This document shows, in pieces, positions 16,201-23,342 of a DNA stretch of 64,000 nucleotides. The position numbers and the translations under genes were made by a program. The DNA is taken from positions 1 through 64,000 of the forward strand of contig JAGYPA010000012.1 in the NCBI GenBank assembly GCA_018399255.1. The letters are read 5' to 3'. Source of the stretch: Spirochaetales bacterium. GTDB taxonomy: Bacteria; Spirochaetota; Spirochaetia; JABMQR01. The notes below the pieces were generated by a model, which was given only the letters and a program-made list of their open reading frames with translations, was not told where the DNA came from and searched no databases. Numbering within the stretch: position 1 is the first letter of the stretch; each line of letters opens with the position of its first letter.

Positions 16201-16342
16201 TACCTGGATGATACGAGGCATCCCGTTCAGTAAAATATCCGCGAATACCGAAGTATCCATTGGCAAGCGAGAACAAGGTTTCAAGTTCCGGTACTGCTTT
16301 CGGGTTATAGTCAGATTGCTCCAGTATCCAGGCTTCATCCAT
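13298..16342 (-). CDS. GH65 disaccharide phosphorylase fused to beta-phosphoglucomutase
   Basis: One 1014-residue chain joins two enzymes. Residues 1-760 are a GH65 glycoside phosphorylase: N-terminal LANGYFGIRGYF, the barrel with HYFWDTEIY near 365, the general-acid motif VTGPDEY (Glu about 497) and TTGDSSLSA near 640 for phosphate binding. Residues about 798-1014 are an HAD-type beta-phosphoglucomutase starting AVFDLDGVITSTDIYHYEAW, with nucleophile Asp about 804 and the cap residues after it, plus a GFEDAPPGI loop. The first half would split an alpha-glucosyl disaccharide (maltose, trehalose, kojibiose or nigerose) with phosphate to glucose and beta-glucose 1-phosphate; the second would turn the latter into glucose 6-phosphate. 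It is the last gene of the alpha-glucoside operon. Confidence 0.88.
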   Translation of the reverse strand: MDEAWILEQSDYNPKAVPELETLFSLANGYFGIRGYFTERDASYHPGIFINGFYETSPICYGEKAYGFAEHNQTMIDVPDARYLEVFSGSHRFSLNSGTMRRFRRVLDMKTGVLTREIVWDSPNGDQLTISWEHLISYRYLRIGGTRLKISYRGTHPVTVVSGIAVPSSSNSASSLHDGSDPRTAAHGAKAALMQVSTTTEQLGAYRSVQVHNRTAMSDLSLIYGYAVKTDGAEEWVCFENDSDEAALQTCTLISPAPQAGASAELVVEKLFFYAFRPAGEEDTLYHEYRTAMMQGIELGYKKLAEIQQEELSKFWQDADVRIAGDPEYQKALRYNIFQLYQSAGRTGETSLSAKGLSGNGYEGHYFWDTEIYAMPFFTNVSSRIARSLLKYRISILEHARSQAKLLSEKGALYPWRTINGQEASAYFPAGTAQYHINADIAYSLLQYVEITGDVSIMLEGGAEMLFETARLWLSLGFFNKRKSSQFCINEVTGPDEYSALVNNNFYTNAMAAYHLKKAACWFSHLKEHYPDFLDKLCTRLRLDDKEQKLWRKAAESMFLPYDSQLGIHPQDDTFLDREPWDFESTPPENYPLLLHYHPLVIYRHQVLKQADAILVHLLLHDQFSLQQKIRDFYFYEPLTTGDSSLSACMQGIMALELGCRDTGIRYARAAAFVDLENLQGNTKDGLHTASMAGSWMLTLFGFAGVRYHNGTPSLYPHAFPEHWQTLSFRLKTAKGSLAVHMDSQTTTYQLLDETDRSGEELLSAEHDRQNVSVEIMHRGRPLTIGRKLTAVQTGPEFRGAVFDLDGVITSTDIYHYEAWKQLADDNNWKFDHSVNQRLRGVSRRESLMIILAENGVELDENQISMLMERKNSQYRDSLAKLSADDLLPGTRELLIQLKKQGIRIAVASASRNAEYIIRQLDLISLLDYIVPVGEVEQGKPDPEIFIRAAEGIGCLPDECAGFEDAPPGIAGIQAAGMKSIGIGAAVSTLSCDILADDLAGITVDQLAFLFAAG

Positions 16343-16382
16343 AAGGTATGCTCCTCTAATTGTAATGTTTCACGGCTGCGGA

Positions 16383-18326
16383 TTATTTCAGATCAGGTTT
16401 GAGCCAAAGCAGCTCCCAGGGCTGAAGAATCAGTCTGTCCGGATAGCGCCTTCCTGAAAGCAAGTCTGTGAGGACCGGGGAAATCTCGCCGCCAAAAACA
16501 GATTCCCGGGCTAATTCCTGCACTGAATCTGAGAAATTTGCCAGAACAAGAATATCGTATTCAGGCCCGGTACGAGAAAACCCGAGAATCCATCGATGGC
16601 CGTGATCAACTATGCGAGCTCCGTTTCCTCCGCCTCCTGCGAAAGCCGGCTCATTTTTACGGGATGAAAAAACCTTCAAGAGAGCTCTGTTGATCCTGCC
16701 TGCAGCCGATTCTGCAAGTGCAGCCGATTCTGCAAGTGCAGCCGATTCTGCAAAATCCCAGTCGAAGGGCATACGATGAACCCAGCGGGAATCAAGGTGA
16801 TGGTCTGGATTCTCAACATATGTATAATCGTTGAGCATGCCGTATTCATCTCCCAGATAGAGCAGCGGGAAACCGCCTGCACTTGCCGCTAATCCATACA
16901 TAAGCACTATTCTTCGCACTGCCTGGTCTATCTGCTGCTGATCTCCGGTTTCCAGGGATTTCTCCAGACCTGCCAGAGATGCGCAGGTTCCTGATATCCG
17001 GCAATCACCGGTATCCAGATTCTCCTGAAACGGAAGCCCCCTGGAAAAACTTCCCGGGAACCTGCCGGTATAAAAATCATTGAGAAATCTTCGGTGACTG
17101 AAGCCGTCAATGCCAAGTGCCGCGGCATCCTCATCATCAAAGGTCCACCCGATATCGTCATGGCAGCGTACATAGTTTACCCAGGAGCATTTTTCCGGAA
17201 TCTGCAGTCGAGCTTCGATTGATCTGCGCAGCAAAGCTGGATTTCGAACAGCTGAGGCTTCCCAGGTTTCGGCCATAAGTAACGGGTTGTAGGAAAGCTG
17301 ACACTCATCCGGATGAATGTATTCGAGCACCTCAGCCGGATGCACAATGGCTTCTGATTTGAAAGCAAGTTCCGGAACGGCCAGGGCAGATGCCTGTTTG
17401 AAAGCCTTAATCAGGGTATGTACTTTGGGCAGACTCTCACACCGTGTGTTCTTCTCTTTCCACATGAACGCCACGGCATCAAACCGGAGAACATCAGCCC
17501 CGATATTGGCAAGAAACAGCATTTCTCGGACCATGGCCCGGAAAACAGTATGGTTCTGATAATTGAGATCCCACTGATAGCTGTTAAAGGTTGTCCAGAC
17601 CCAGGCCTCCATAACTTCAGACCAGGTGAAGCTGCCCTTTCGGACTTCGGGAAAAATGTCTCTAAGATGCCGGCTGTATTCTGCCACCTGCCGGTGTTCC
17701 GGAAAGATAAAATAAAAACTTCGATACTCTGGATCCCCGGAAAGGGCCTTTAAAGCCCATTCATGCTGATTCGAGGTATGATTGAGGACGAAATCGAGGG
17801 AGAGCACAATACCGGCTGCATGCAGGACATCTGCAAGGCTTCGCAGGTCTTCTGCACTGCCCAGCCCTTCCTGAAAGGTTCGGTAGTCGGCAACTGCGTA
17901 GCCGCCGTCACTTTCTCCTTCAGGGGTTTTATAGATAGGCATAAGATGCAGATAGGTAATACCAAGATCTGACAGGTAGCCGACCTTCTCGGCAAGGCGC
18001 CCGAAACTGCCGGCAAAAAGATCTACATAGCAGACTGCCCCAACCGCCTTCTCAGTCAGAAACCAGGGAGTATCGCCCACATAATTCCAATCAGCCTTGA
18101 GCAGATGCTCGGGTCTGCTGCGAAAAGCCTCCCATATATCGCCCACAAGCTGCTCCATAAACAGGTGCACATCGTAGTGCCCTCCGTAAAGCTGGATTAG
18201 CAGCGGGTAGAGCTCGGGGAATTGTCGTATCAGTCTCTCCCGAAAAATATCCCAACGATCCTGACCGAGAAAGCAGGCATCCAACTTTCTGACAATCCGC
18301 TCTGTTACTACCTCATTTTGATTCAT
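16383..18326 (-). CDS. Amylosucrase-like GH13 enzyme (sucrose-acting)
   Basis: The 647-residue protein follows the GH13 amylosucrase/sucrose hydrolase pattern closely: YLHLMPIYKTPEGESDGGYAV near 125, LDFVLNHTSNQHEW near 177, catalytic nucleophile Asp about 283 in VLRFDAVAF, acid/base Glu about 325 in FKSEAIVHP, and the stabilising Asp about 390 in RCHDDIGW. Amylosucrases split sucrose and either build alpha-1,4-glucan or release glucose. No signal peptide is seen, so it acts on imported sugar. It sits 40 bases before the GH65 fusion and after two permease genes. A short alanine-rich repeat (ALAESA three times, about residues 525-541) lies between the barrel and the C-terminal sheet. Confidence 0.87.
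   Translation of the reverse strand: MNQNEVVTERIVRKLDACFLGQDRWDIFRERLIRQFPELYPLLIQLYGGHYDVHLFMEQLVGDIWEAFRSRPEHLLKADWNYVGDTPWFLTEKAVGAVCYVDLFAGSFGRLAEKVGYLSDLGITYLHLMPIYKTPEGESDGGYAVADYRTFQEGLGSAEDLRSLADVLHAAGIVLSLDFVLNHTSNQHEWALKALSGDPEYRSFYFIFPEHRQVAEYSRHLRDIFPEVRKGSFTWSEVMEAWVWTTFNSYQWDLNYQNHTVFRAMVREMLFLANIGADVLRFDAVAFMWKEKNTRCESLPKVHTLIKAFKQASALAVPELAFKSEAIVHPAEVLEYIHPDECQLSYNPLLMAETWEASAVRNPALLRRSIEARLQIPEKCSWVNYVRCHDDIGWTFDDEDAAALGIDGFSHRRFLNDFYTGRFPGSFSRGLPFQENLDTGDCRISGTCASLAGLEKSLETGDQQQIDQAVRRIVLMYGLAASAGGFPLLYLGDEYGMLNDYTYVENPDHHLDSRWVHRMPFDWDFAESAALAESAALAESAAGRINRALLKVFSSRKNEPAFAGGGGNGARIVDHGHRWILGFSRTGPEYDILVLANFSDSVQELARESVFGGEISPVLTDLLSGRRYPDRLILQPWELLWLKPDLK
16702..16752. 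repeat. 18-bp in-frame tandem repeat inside the GH13 gene
   Basis: GCAGCCGATTCTGCAAGT is repeated 2.8 times without change. On the coding strand it gives ALAESA units. The unit is a multiple of three, so copy-number change would keep the frame. Confidence 0.92.
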
Positions 18327-18365
18327 GCGTACACCCTGCTGCCCGATGCCAGCTCTGGAAGAAAA

Positions 18366-19325
18366 CTACCCCTTGACGGATCCGGCCATAAGACCGCGAA
18401 CAAAATACCTCTGAAGCGAAAAGAAGGTAATCAGAGGCAGAATAAGACTGATAAAGGCCCCTGCAGTCAGCAGATGCCAGTCCTGCCCTCTCGTACCGAT
18501 CATGTTGAGCAGGCGCTGGGTCATAACCTGATACTTCTCGCCAGACCCGCTCATAAACACCAGGGCTACCAGTAAGTCATTCCAGACCCAGATAAACTGA
18601 AAGATTGCAAAGGAAGCAAGGGCTGGAACCGAGAGGGGAAGCACAAGGCGCACAAAGGTAGTAAAATGCGATGCTCCATCAATAAACGCGGATTCCAGCG
18701 TACTGCGCGGTATAGTGCTTATGTAGTTGAAAAGCAGATAGGTAGCAAGAGGCAGTCCGAACCCTGTGTGAGCCATCCAGATACCAAGGAACGTACCATT
18801 AAGTCCTATCCGCTGATAATCCCGCAGGATGGGGATAAGGGCTATCTGAAGCGGTACTACCAGTATTGCTACAATGGCCACAAAAAGCACCTTTCTCCCG
18901 GGAAAATCAAGCCAGGCAAAACCATAGGCCGCGAAGGCTGCAATAAGAATCGGTATAATCACTGAAGGAACTGTTACGGTCAGGCTGTTGAGAAAGGCCC
19001 CCATCATGTTATCACCGCGCTCTGTTACGACATCGCCTGATGCATTGGTATATTTGAACGGCTTACCGCCAAGCACCTGTTTGTAGTTTTCAAAGGTCAA
19101 TGCGGAAAGATCGCTGCCTGCCGTCCACCAACCCGAACGGGATACTTCGTCCCTGTCCCTGAAAGATGTTATCAGCACACCAATAGTGGGAAGGGTCCAT
19201 ACGATGCAGATAACCAGCAAGATTATGCTGATAACAATTTTCTGTCGTTTCCTGGCGCTGGCATAGCTTTTCTTTTTGCCCGGCCCAGCCGCTTTGTGTA
19301 ATGTTACTGCTGCTGCGTCTGCCAT
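18366..19325 (-). CDS. ABC sugar transporter permease (AglG-like)
   Basis: The 319-residue protein has six membrane helices and the permease EAA loop (ESAFIDGASHFTTFVRLVLPLS). An enlarged periplasmic loop after the first helix, including NASGDVVTERGDNMMG, is typical of AglG-type alpha-glucoside permeases. It would pair with the upstream permease to form the channel for imported sugar. The start ATG shares a base with the stop of the upstream permease gene, which shows tight coupling. No ATPase gene lies in the cluster. Confidence 0.85.
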   Translation of the reverse strand: MADAAAVTLHKAAGPGKKKSYASARKRQKIVISIILLVICIVWTLPTIGVLITSFRDRDEVSRSGWWTAGSDLSALTFENYKQVLGGKPFKYTNASGDVVTERGDNMMGAFLNSLTVTVPSVIIPILIAAFAAYGFAWLDFPGRKVLFVAIVAILVVPLQIALIPILRDYQRIGLNGTFLGIWMAHTGFGLPLATYLLFNYISTIPRSTLESAFIDGASHFTTFVRLVLPLSVPALASFAIFQFIWVWNDLLVALVFMSGSGEKYQVMTQRLLNMIGTRGQDWHLLTAGAFISLILPLITFFSLQRYFVRGLMAGSVKG

Positions 19326-20437
19326 CAGAACACCTCCCTTTTTCCGAATTGGCGCAGGTTGTACCAGATAACCGGCGTTACTGCAATGAGGATAACTATC
19401 GATATCGCCGATCCCCGACCATAATGGAGAAACTTGAACATCTGCTTGTACTGCTGGCTGGCCAGCACTTCCGTTCCGAAGAGTCCGTTAGTCATGGCAA
19501 AGACAATATCGAAGACTTTCAGCGTAAGAAGAAGAATTGTGGTACTTACCGTTACAATTGTGGATTTAATATAGGGGATTATGATCTGAAATACGATTCT
19601 CAGCTCTTTGGCTCCGTCTATCCGCGCTGCTTCAAGCAGTGCTGCAGGCACCTGCTTTATCGCTGCCGAAAGAATAACCATGGCAAATCCCGTCTGAAGC
19701 CAGACAAGGATTGCAATAAGAAAAAATGTGTTCCATGGTCTGAGGGTAAGCCAGTTGACCGGATCTGATCCGAACATGGTCACTAATGCGTTGAGCAGGC
19801 CGATCTGGGCCGTTCCCTCGGGGCGGAAGGCATACATAAATTTCCAGATTACACCAGCTCCGACAAATGATATGGCCATCGGAAGAAAAATGAGTGACTT
19901 GGCAGTTTTTTCGAATGACACCCTGTCTGCCAGCAACGCAATCAGCAGCCCGAAGACAACACAGAAGCCTGTTCCGAAAACCAGCCAGTACACATTATTC
20001 ACAAACGCTGTAAGCATGGTCCTGTCGGTAAATACATAGGCATAGTTTTCCAGGCCGACAAAAGCGCGGGAAAATTTATCAAAAAAACTGAGATAGAGAC
20101 TTCTGAATGTCGGCAGAAACAGATACCAGGTGAGGATAGCTATTGCCGGACCAACAAAAAGAAATGGCGTCAGCCGCTTCTCCCAGGCCGAGGGAAGCTT
20201 CTGGATAAGATAATTTACTACCAGGTAGAGCGCAGCGACCCCTCCTACGCCCCAGACTATTGCTACTGCTGTTATAATCAGCTGAGGGGCTCCGCTGTCA
20301 CGGAGAAATATAAATCCCCCGTAAAGCCCCGCAAATGTTGCCAGCGGGATAAACAGAGCTACTGCGGCTCTGAGAACTCCCATCATGGCTTGCTGAACCG
20401 GACTGAGCTGATCTTTTATCAATGGATTCTCAGGCAT
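19325..20437 (-). CDS. ABC sugar transporter permease (AglF-like)
   Basis: This 370-residue inner-membrane protein is longer than a usual MalF-type permease because two extra N-terminal helices (about residues 18-80) precede the six core helices. The EAA loop reads EAARIDGAKELRIVFQIIIPYIK. The layout and its neighbour suggest an AglF-type alpha-glucoside importer. A strong AAGGAGGTC ribosome site stands before the ATG at 20437. The gene is separated from the binding-protein gene by 438 bases containing three hairpins, which probably lowers permease output relative to the binding protein. Confidence 0.85.
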   Translation of the reverse strand: MPENPLIKDQLSPVQQAMMGVLRAAVALFIPLATFAGLYGGFIFLRDSGAPQLIITAVAIVWGVGGVAALYLVVNYLIQKLPSAWEKRLTPFLFVGPAIAILTWYLFLPTFRSLYLSFFDKFSRAFVGLENYAYVFTDRTMLTAFVNNVYWLVFGTGFCVVFGLLIALLADRVSFEKTAKSLIFLPMAISFVGAGVIWKFMYAFRPEGTAQIGLLNALVTMFGSDPVNWLTLRPWNTFFLIAILVWLQTGFAMVILSAAIKQVPAALLEAARIDGAKELRIVFQIIIPYIKSTIVTVSTTILLLTLKVFDIVFAMTNGLFGTEVLASQQYKQMFKFLHYGRGSAISIVILIAVTPVIWYNLRQFGKREVF

Positions 20438-20471
20438 AGACCGGACCTCCTTTTTTTTGAAATTGGCTTTT

Positions 20472-20537
20472 AGAAGTTTGCCTACATATTCAAATAATTA
20501 ATTATATAATAATTAATTATTTGAAACGCAAACTTCT
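20472..20537. repeat. Composite AT-rich inverted repeat
   Basis: Outer arms AGAAGTTTGC (20472-20481) and GCAAACTTCT (20528-20537) are perfect. Inner arms CAAATAATTAATTAT (20491-20505) and ATAATTAATTATTTG (20509-20523) are also perfect with a three-base loop. The two levels are parted by bulges of nine and four bases. As RNA this folds into one long hairpin just before the permease ribosome site. Confidence 0.85.
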
Positions 20538-20549
20538 GACTAAAACGTC

Positions 20550-20580
20550 GCTCTTGCTTTTTGCAAGAGCCTTTCTTTTT
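20550..20580 (+). terminator. Terminator-like hairpin on the plus strand inside the sugar operon gap
   Basis: GCTCTTGC-TTTTT-GCAAGAGC is followed by CTTTCTTTTT on the plus strand. No plus-strand gene reads into it, so it either stops antisense transcription or works as a simple hairpin in the minus-strand mRNA. Confidence 0.5.
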
Positions 20581-20769
20581 CAACTGCTGCTGTCAACCGC
20601 GTACAGTCAAGCTTTATATATTGATAGTAGAATTACGCGGGGAGCTTTGCCTGTCGCTATAGTACACAAATAATTCTTACTGCAGGTAAAGTATCATTGT
20701 TGCATAATTCTGCCGATTTGCAAGAATATGTACGGTAAAAAAATCGCAAACGACAGCAAGTAAAGAAGA

Positions 20770-20790
20770 AGCCAGCCGTAAAGACTGGCT
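20770..20790 (-). terminator. Partial terminator after the binding-protein gene
   Basis: On the minus strand AGCCAG pairs with CTGGCT across nine bases, followed by TCTTCTTTA. The stem is short, so some transcripts could run on into the permease genes. Confidence 0.5.
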
Positions 20791-20875
20791 CCTGAAGTAT
20801 TTCTTTGAAATATTCCACGGCATCACAGCGACTGGCTGCAGCACCGGGAAATAGATCCAGCTGTTTCTCTTCAGC

Positions 20876-22147
20876 TTACGGCCAGCTTTTCTCGATCTGG
20901 TCAAGAACTCTGTCAATCGATACGCCGGTCACCATATCGGCCATTCCGGTCCAGAATGAACCTGCGCCAACTTCAGCCGGCATCAAGTCTGATGCGTCAA
21001 ACCTGAAGACCTCAGCATTTACAAGGATTTTGGCAAGATCTGCTTCCAGCTTGGAACCGTAGTCGCTGAAATCCTGATCCTGATGCGGGAACAGAGCGCC
21101 GCCGGCTTTTGCCCACGACTTTGCCGATTCCCAGGTTGTCAGATAGGCAAGAAAATCGTTAATGTCATCACTCTCACTGAACATGACAAACTGATCGCCG
21201 CCGCCGAGAACGGGAGTTCCCCATTGGGGATCAATTGACGGGAAGGCAAAAACGCCGACTTTTTCTTCAAGATTTTCCTGAACAGCTTCCTGCATAAAAC
21301 CAGTGATAAAATTCCCCTGTCGATGGAGCAGTGCCTGGGGATTGGCTTCGAACAGCGGTTTTACCGCATCACCAAAGTTTGTCGTGGCAACTGACGAGGG
21401 TCCTCCAAGGGTATTGGCCTTGCTGTCCCAGATGCTCATCATATACTCAGCGGCTTTTTTAACGGCTGGATCGTTGAAAGGGATTTCATGGTTAACCCAC
21501 TGGTCATAAACTTCAGGACCAGCAGTTCTCAGCATAATGTCCTCCATCCAGTCAGTTGCTGCCCATCCGGTAGCTGCCCCGCTCTCGATTCCTACCGACC
21601 AGGGGATATAGCCGTCAGCTTTCATCTCTTCCATCAGAGCAAGCATCTCATCCCAGGTTCCCGGGGTTTCGTAGCCTTCGGCCTCAAATACTTCTTTTGG
21701 ATACCAGACAAAGCTCTTGGCGTTGACACGGTGGAATACTCCGTAAACATCGCCTTCATAGGAGCCAAGGTCTTTCCAGGCCGGGGTGTAGTTGGCGTCA
21801 ATCAGGCTGACTACTTCACTGCCGAGCGGGAACAGTACGCCGCGTTCGGCGAAGTTCTTCATCAAACCAGGCTGTGGAAGAGCTGCAACGTCCGGCGGAT
21901 TTCCTGCTTCAACCTGAATAAAGATCTGCGTCTCAAACTCTGAAGAGGGTTCATAGACCACATTGATGCCGGTTCTTTCCTCAAAAGGAATCATGGCTTC
22001 TTCGAATCTCAATGCTTCAGCATCACGGAATGCACCAAACACATTGACAACTCTTTCGGCTTCTTCAGCTTCCTGCGCAGCGCCGGCAAATACCAGTCCG
22101 GATGCGATGATAAGCATCAGAATCATTACAAAAACTCTTTTTTTCAT
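20876..22147 (-). CDS. ABC transporter sugar-binding protein (alpha-glucoside type)
   Basis: The 423-residue exported protein begins MKKRVFVMILMLIIASGLVFAGAAQE, a signal peptide with no lipobox cysteine. The mature part has the family 1 (MalE/AglE-type) pattern: VVNVFGAFRDAEALRFEEAMIPFEERTGI and QVEAGNPPDVAALPQPG near the N-terminus. It would capture sugar in the periplasm for the two permeases downstream. I chose the ATG at 22147 because GGAGGAAACC precedes it and because the longer ORF-track start adds a charged tail before the signal. It lies 47 bases after the lacI-type gene and shares its promoter. Confidence 0.88.
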   Translation of the reverse strand: MKKRVFVMILMLIIASGLVFAGAAQEAEEAERVVNVFGAFRDAEALRFEEAMIPFEERTGINVVYEPSSEFETQIFIQVEAGNPPDVAALPQPGLMKNFAERGVLFPLGSEVVSLIDANYTPAWKDLGSYEGDVYGVFHRVNAKSFVWYPKEVFEAEGYETPGTWDEMLALMEEMKADGYIPWSVGIESGAATGWAATDWMEDIMLRTAGPEVYDQWVNHEIPFNDPAVKKAAEYMMSIWDSKANTLGGPSSVATTNFGDAVKPLFEANPQALLHRQGNFITGFMQEAVQENLEEKVGVFAFPSIDPQWGTPVLGGGDQFVMFSESDDINDFLAYLTTWESAKSWAKAGGALFPHQDQDFSDYGSKLEADLAKILVNAEVFRFDASDLMPAEVGAGSFWTGMADMVTGVSIDRVLDQIEKSWP

Positions 22148-22194
22148 AAGGTTTCCTCCTTGTCCTTTATGAATACTCTTTTTTATCACCCGGA

Positions 22195-23199
22195 CTAATT
22201 CCGGGTGGTTTGTCGCTCAATTATCTGCAGATTCAAATGCACTTTTGCACTGGGTGTCTGCATATTATTCATGTGATCCAACAACTTCAGAGCAGCCAGA
22301 TGCCCCGAATGATCCAGAGACTGCCGAATAGTGGTAAGCTCCACATAATCAGCTGCATCAATATCATCAAACCCCATTACTGCAATATCTTCAGGCACCC
22401 TGAGTCTTAGGCTTCTTGCCGCTTTCAAAACTCCTACCGCCTGAAGATCTGATGCACAAAACACTGCATTGGGTCGATCCTTTGCCTGAAGCATTGCAAC
22501 AGCACAATCCATAGCATACTTCATTCCATATTCATGGAAAAAAACAGCATCTTCCTTCAAGGGTATTCCCAAAGCTTCGGCCTTGGATTTGAAGCCGCCG
22601 AGTCTCTCCTCGGTTGCATGGAGACTGTAAGCCGGCTGCCCCCCTTCCCCGAAAAAAGCTAATTTTGTATATCCTTTTCTTATAAGGAATTCGGCAGCCA
22701 TAGCACCGCCGTGTACATTATCAATTTCTATGCTGGAAAACTGGGGATGCCCGAATTCCAGACTAACTACCGGCAGGTGATGCTGGATGAAACGTTCCAC
22801 GTCCTCTTCTGTAAACGGCAAGGACATGATGATCAGACCGTCTATCCTGCCTGTTACAGGAAGAACTGAGAGGTAGTTTCGCAGCTGCTCGAAGGTATCA
22901 ACTGCATAGGTTATTAGGTCGAAATGTGTTTGAGCAAGAGCCTCATGGATGCCGCGCAGCCGCTGGACAAATGAAGGCGCCGTAAAAAACGGGGTTATGA
23001 CCCCGATGCGCTGTATTCCGCTGCGAGCACGCGCTACCGCGTCGGCCCGGGGAACGAAGGAGAGATCGCGCATGGCTTGTTCAATGGTTTTACGGGTTTT
23101 TGCCGCTACCCGGTCGGGAGTATTGAGAAAGCGGGAGACCGTTGCGATGCTGGTGCCTGCAAGTTTGGCTACATCGTAAATTGTCGGGGTATCAGCCAC
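22195..23199 (-). CDS. LacI family transcriptional regulator
   Basis: The 334-residue protein opens with the LacI helix-turn-helix TIYDVAKLAGTSIATVSRFLN, followed by the hinge helix region (AMRDLSFVPR) and a periplasmic-binding-protein-like sugar domain. It should repress the alpha-glucoside operon until an inducer sugar binds. The start is GTG at 23199, since AGGAGGAAAGCTC lies directly upstream; the ORF-track ATG at 23220 would put the ribosome site inside the gene. As first gene of its own operon it is likely self-repressed through the palindrome at 23222-23235. Confidence 0.9.
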   Translation of the reverse strand: MADTPTIYDVAKLAGTSIATVSRFLNTPDRVAAKTRKTIEQAMRDLSFVPRADAVARARSGIQRIGVITPFFTAPSFVQRLRGIHEALAQTHFDLITYAVDTFEQLRNYLSVLPVTGRIDGLIIMSLPFTEEDVERFIQHHLPVVSLEFGHPQFSSIEIDNVHGGAMAAEFLIRKGYTKLAFFGEGGQPAYSLHATEERLGGFKSKAEALGIPLKEDAVFFHEYGMKYAMDCAVAMLQAKDRPNAVFCASDLQAVGVLKAARSLRLRVPEDIAVMGFDDIDAADYVELTTIRQSLDHSGHLAALKLLDHMNNMQTPSAKVHLNLQIIERQTTRN

Positions 23200-23221
23200 G
23201 AGCTTTCCTCCTTTCACCATA

Positions 23222-23235
23222 TGTAAGTGCTTTCA
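23222..23235. promoter_or_regulatory. LacI-type operator
   Basis: TGTAAGTGCTTTCA fits the TGnAAnCGnTTnCA-like pattern of LacI family sites with TG in place of the central CG. It lies between the predicted transcript start (about 23242) and the GTG, a repressing position. Confidence 0.65.
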
Positions 23236-23248
23236 TAAAACCTATTTC

Positions 23249-23277
23249 ATACTAAAACAAGAGTATGTAATTGTCAA
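23249..23277 (-). promoter_or_regulatory. Sigma-70 type promoter of the alpha-glucoside operon
   Basis: A perfect TTGACA, a 17-base spacer and TAGTAT on the minus strand, 50 bases before the GTG of the regulator. Confidence 0.7.
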
Positions 23278-23327
23278 GAATTTTTTCAATTAATTTTCAC
23301 AATTTTCACAAATAATTTGAAAAGTGC

Positions 23328-23336
23328 TGATATAAT
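23328..23336 (+). promoter_or_regulatory. Extended -10 box abutting the flavodoxin start codon
   Basis: TGaTATAAT ends six bases before the ATG at 23343, so transcription would begin at or within a base or two of the ATG. No Shine-Dalgarno is present. No good -35 is seen, in keeping with an extended -10. Confidence 0.6.
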
Positions 23337-23342
23337 CATCTT

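Larger units (their letters stand above)
20438..20875. other. 438-base gap between binding-protein and permease genes
   Basis: No gene is seen. Reading down the minus strand, the gap holds a T-rich hairpin (20770-20790), a hairpin whose T run faces the other strand (20550-20580) and a long AT-rich inverted repeat (20472-20537). The small ORF at 20677-20916 has no ribosome site and overlaps the end of the binding-protein gene. I see no convincing second promoter. Confidence 0.6.

Noticed and set aside
20677-20916. Small minus-strand ORF after the binding-protein gene
   Set aside because: It overlaps the end of the binding-protein gene in another frame and has no ribosome site.
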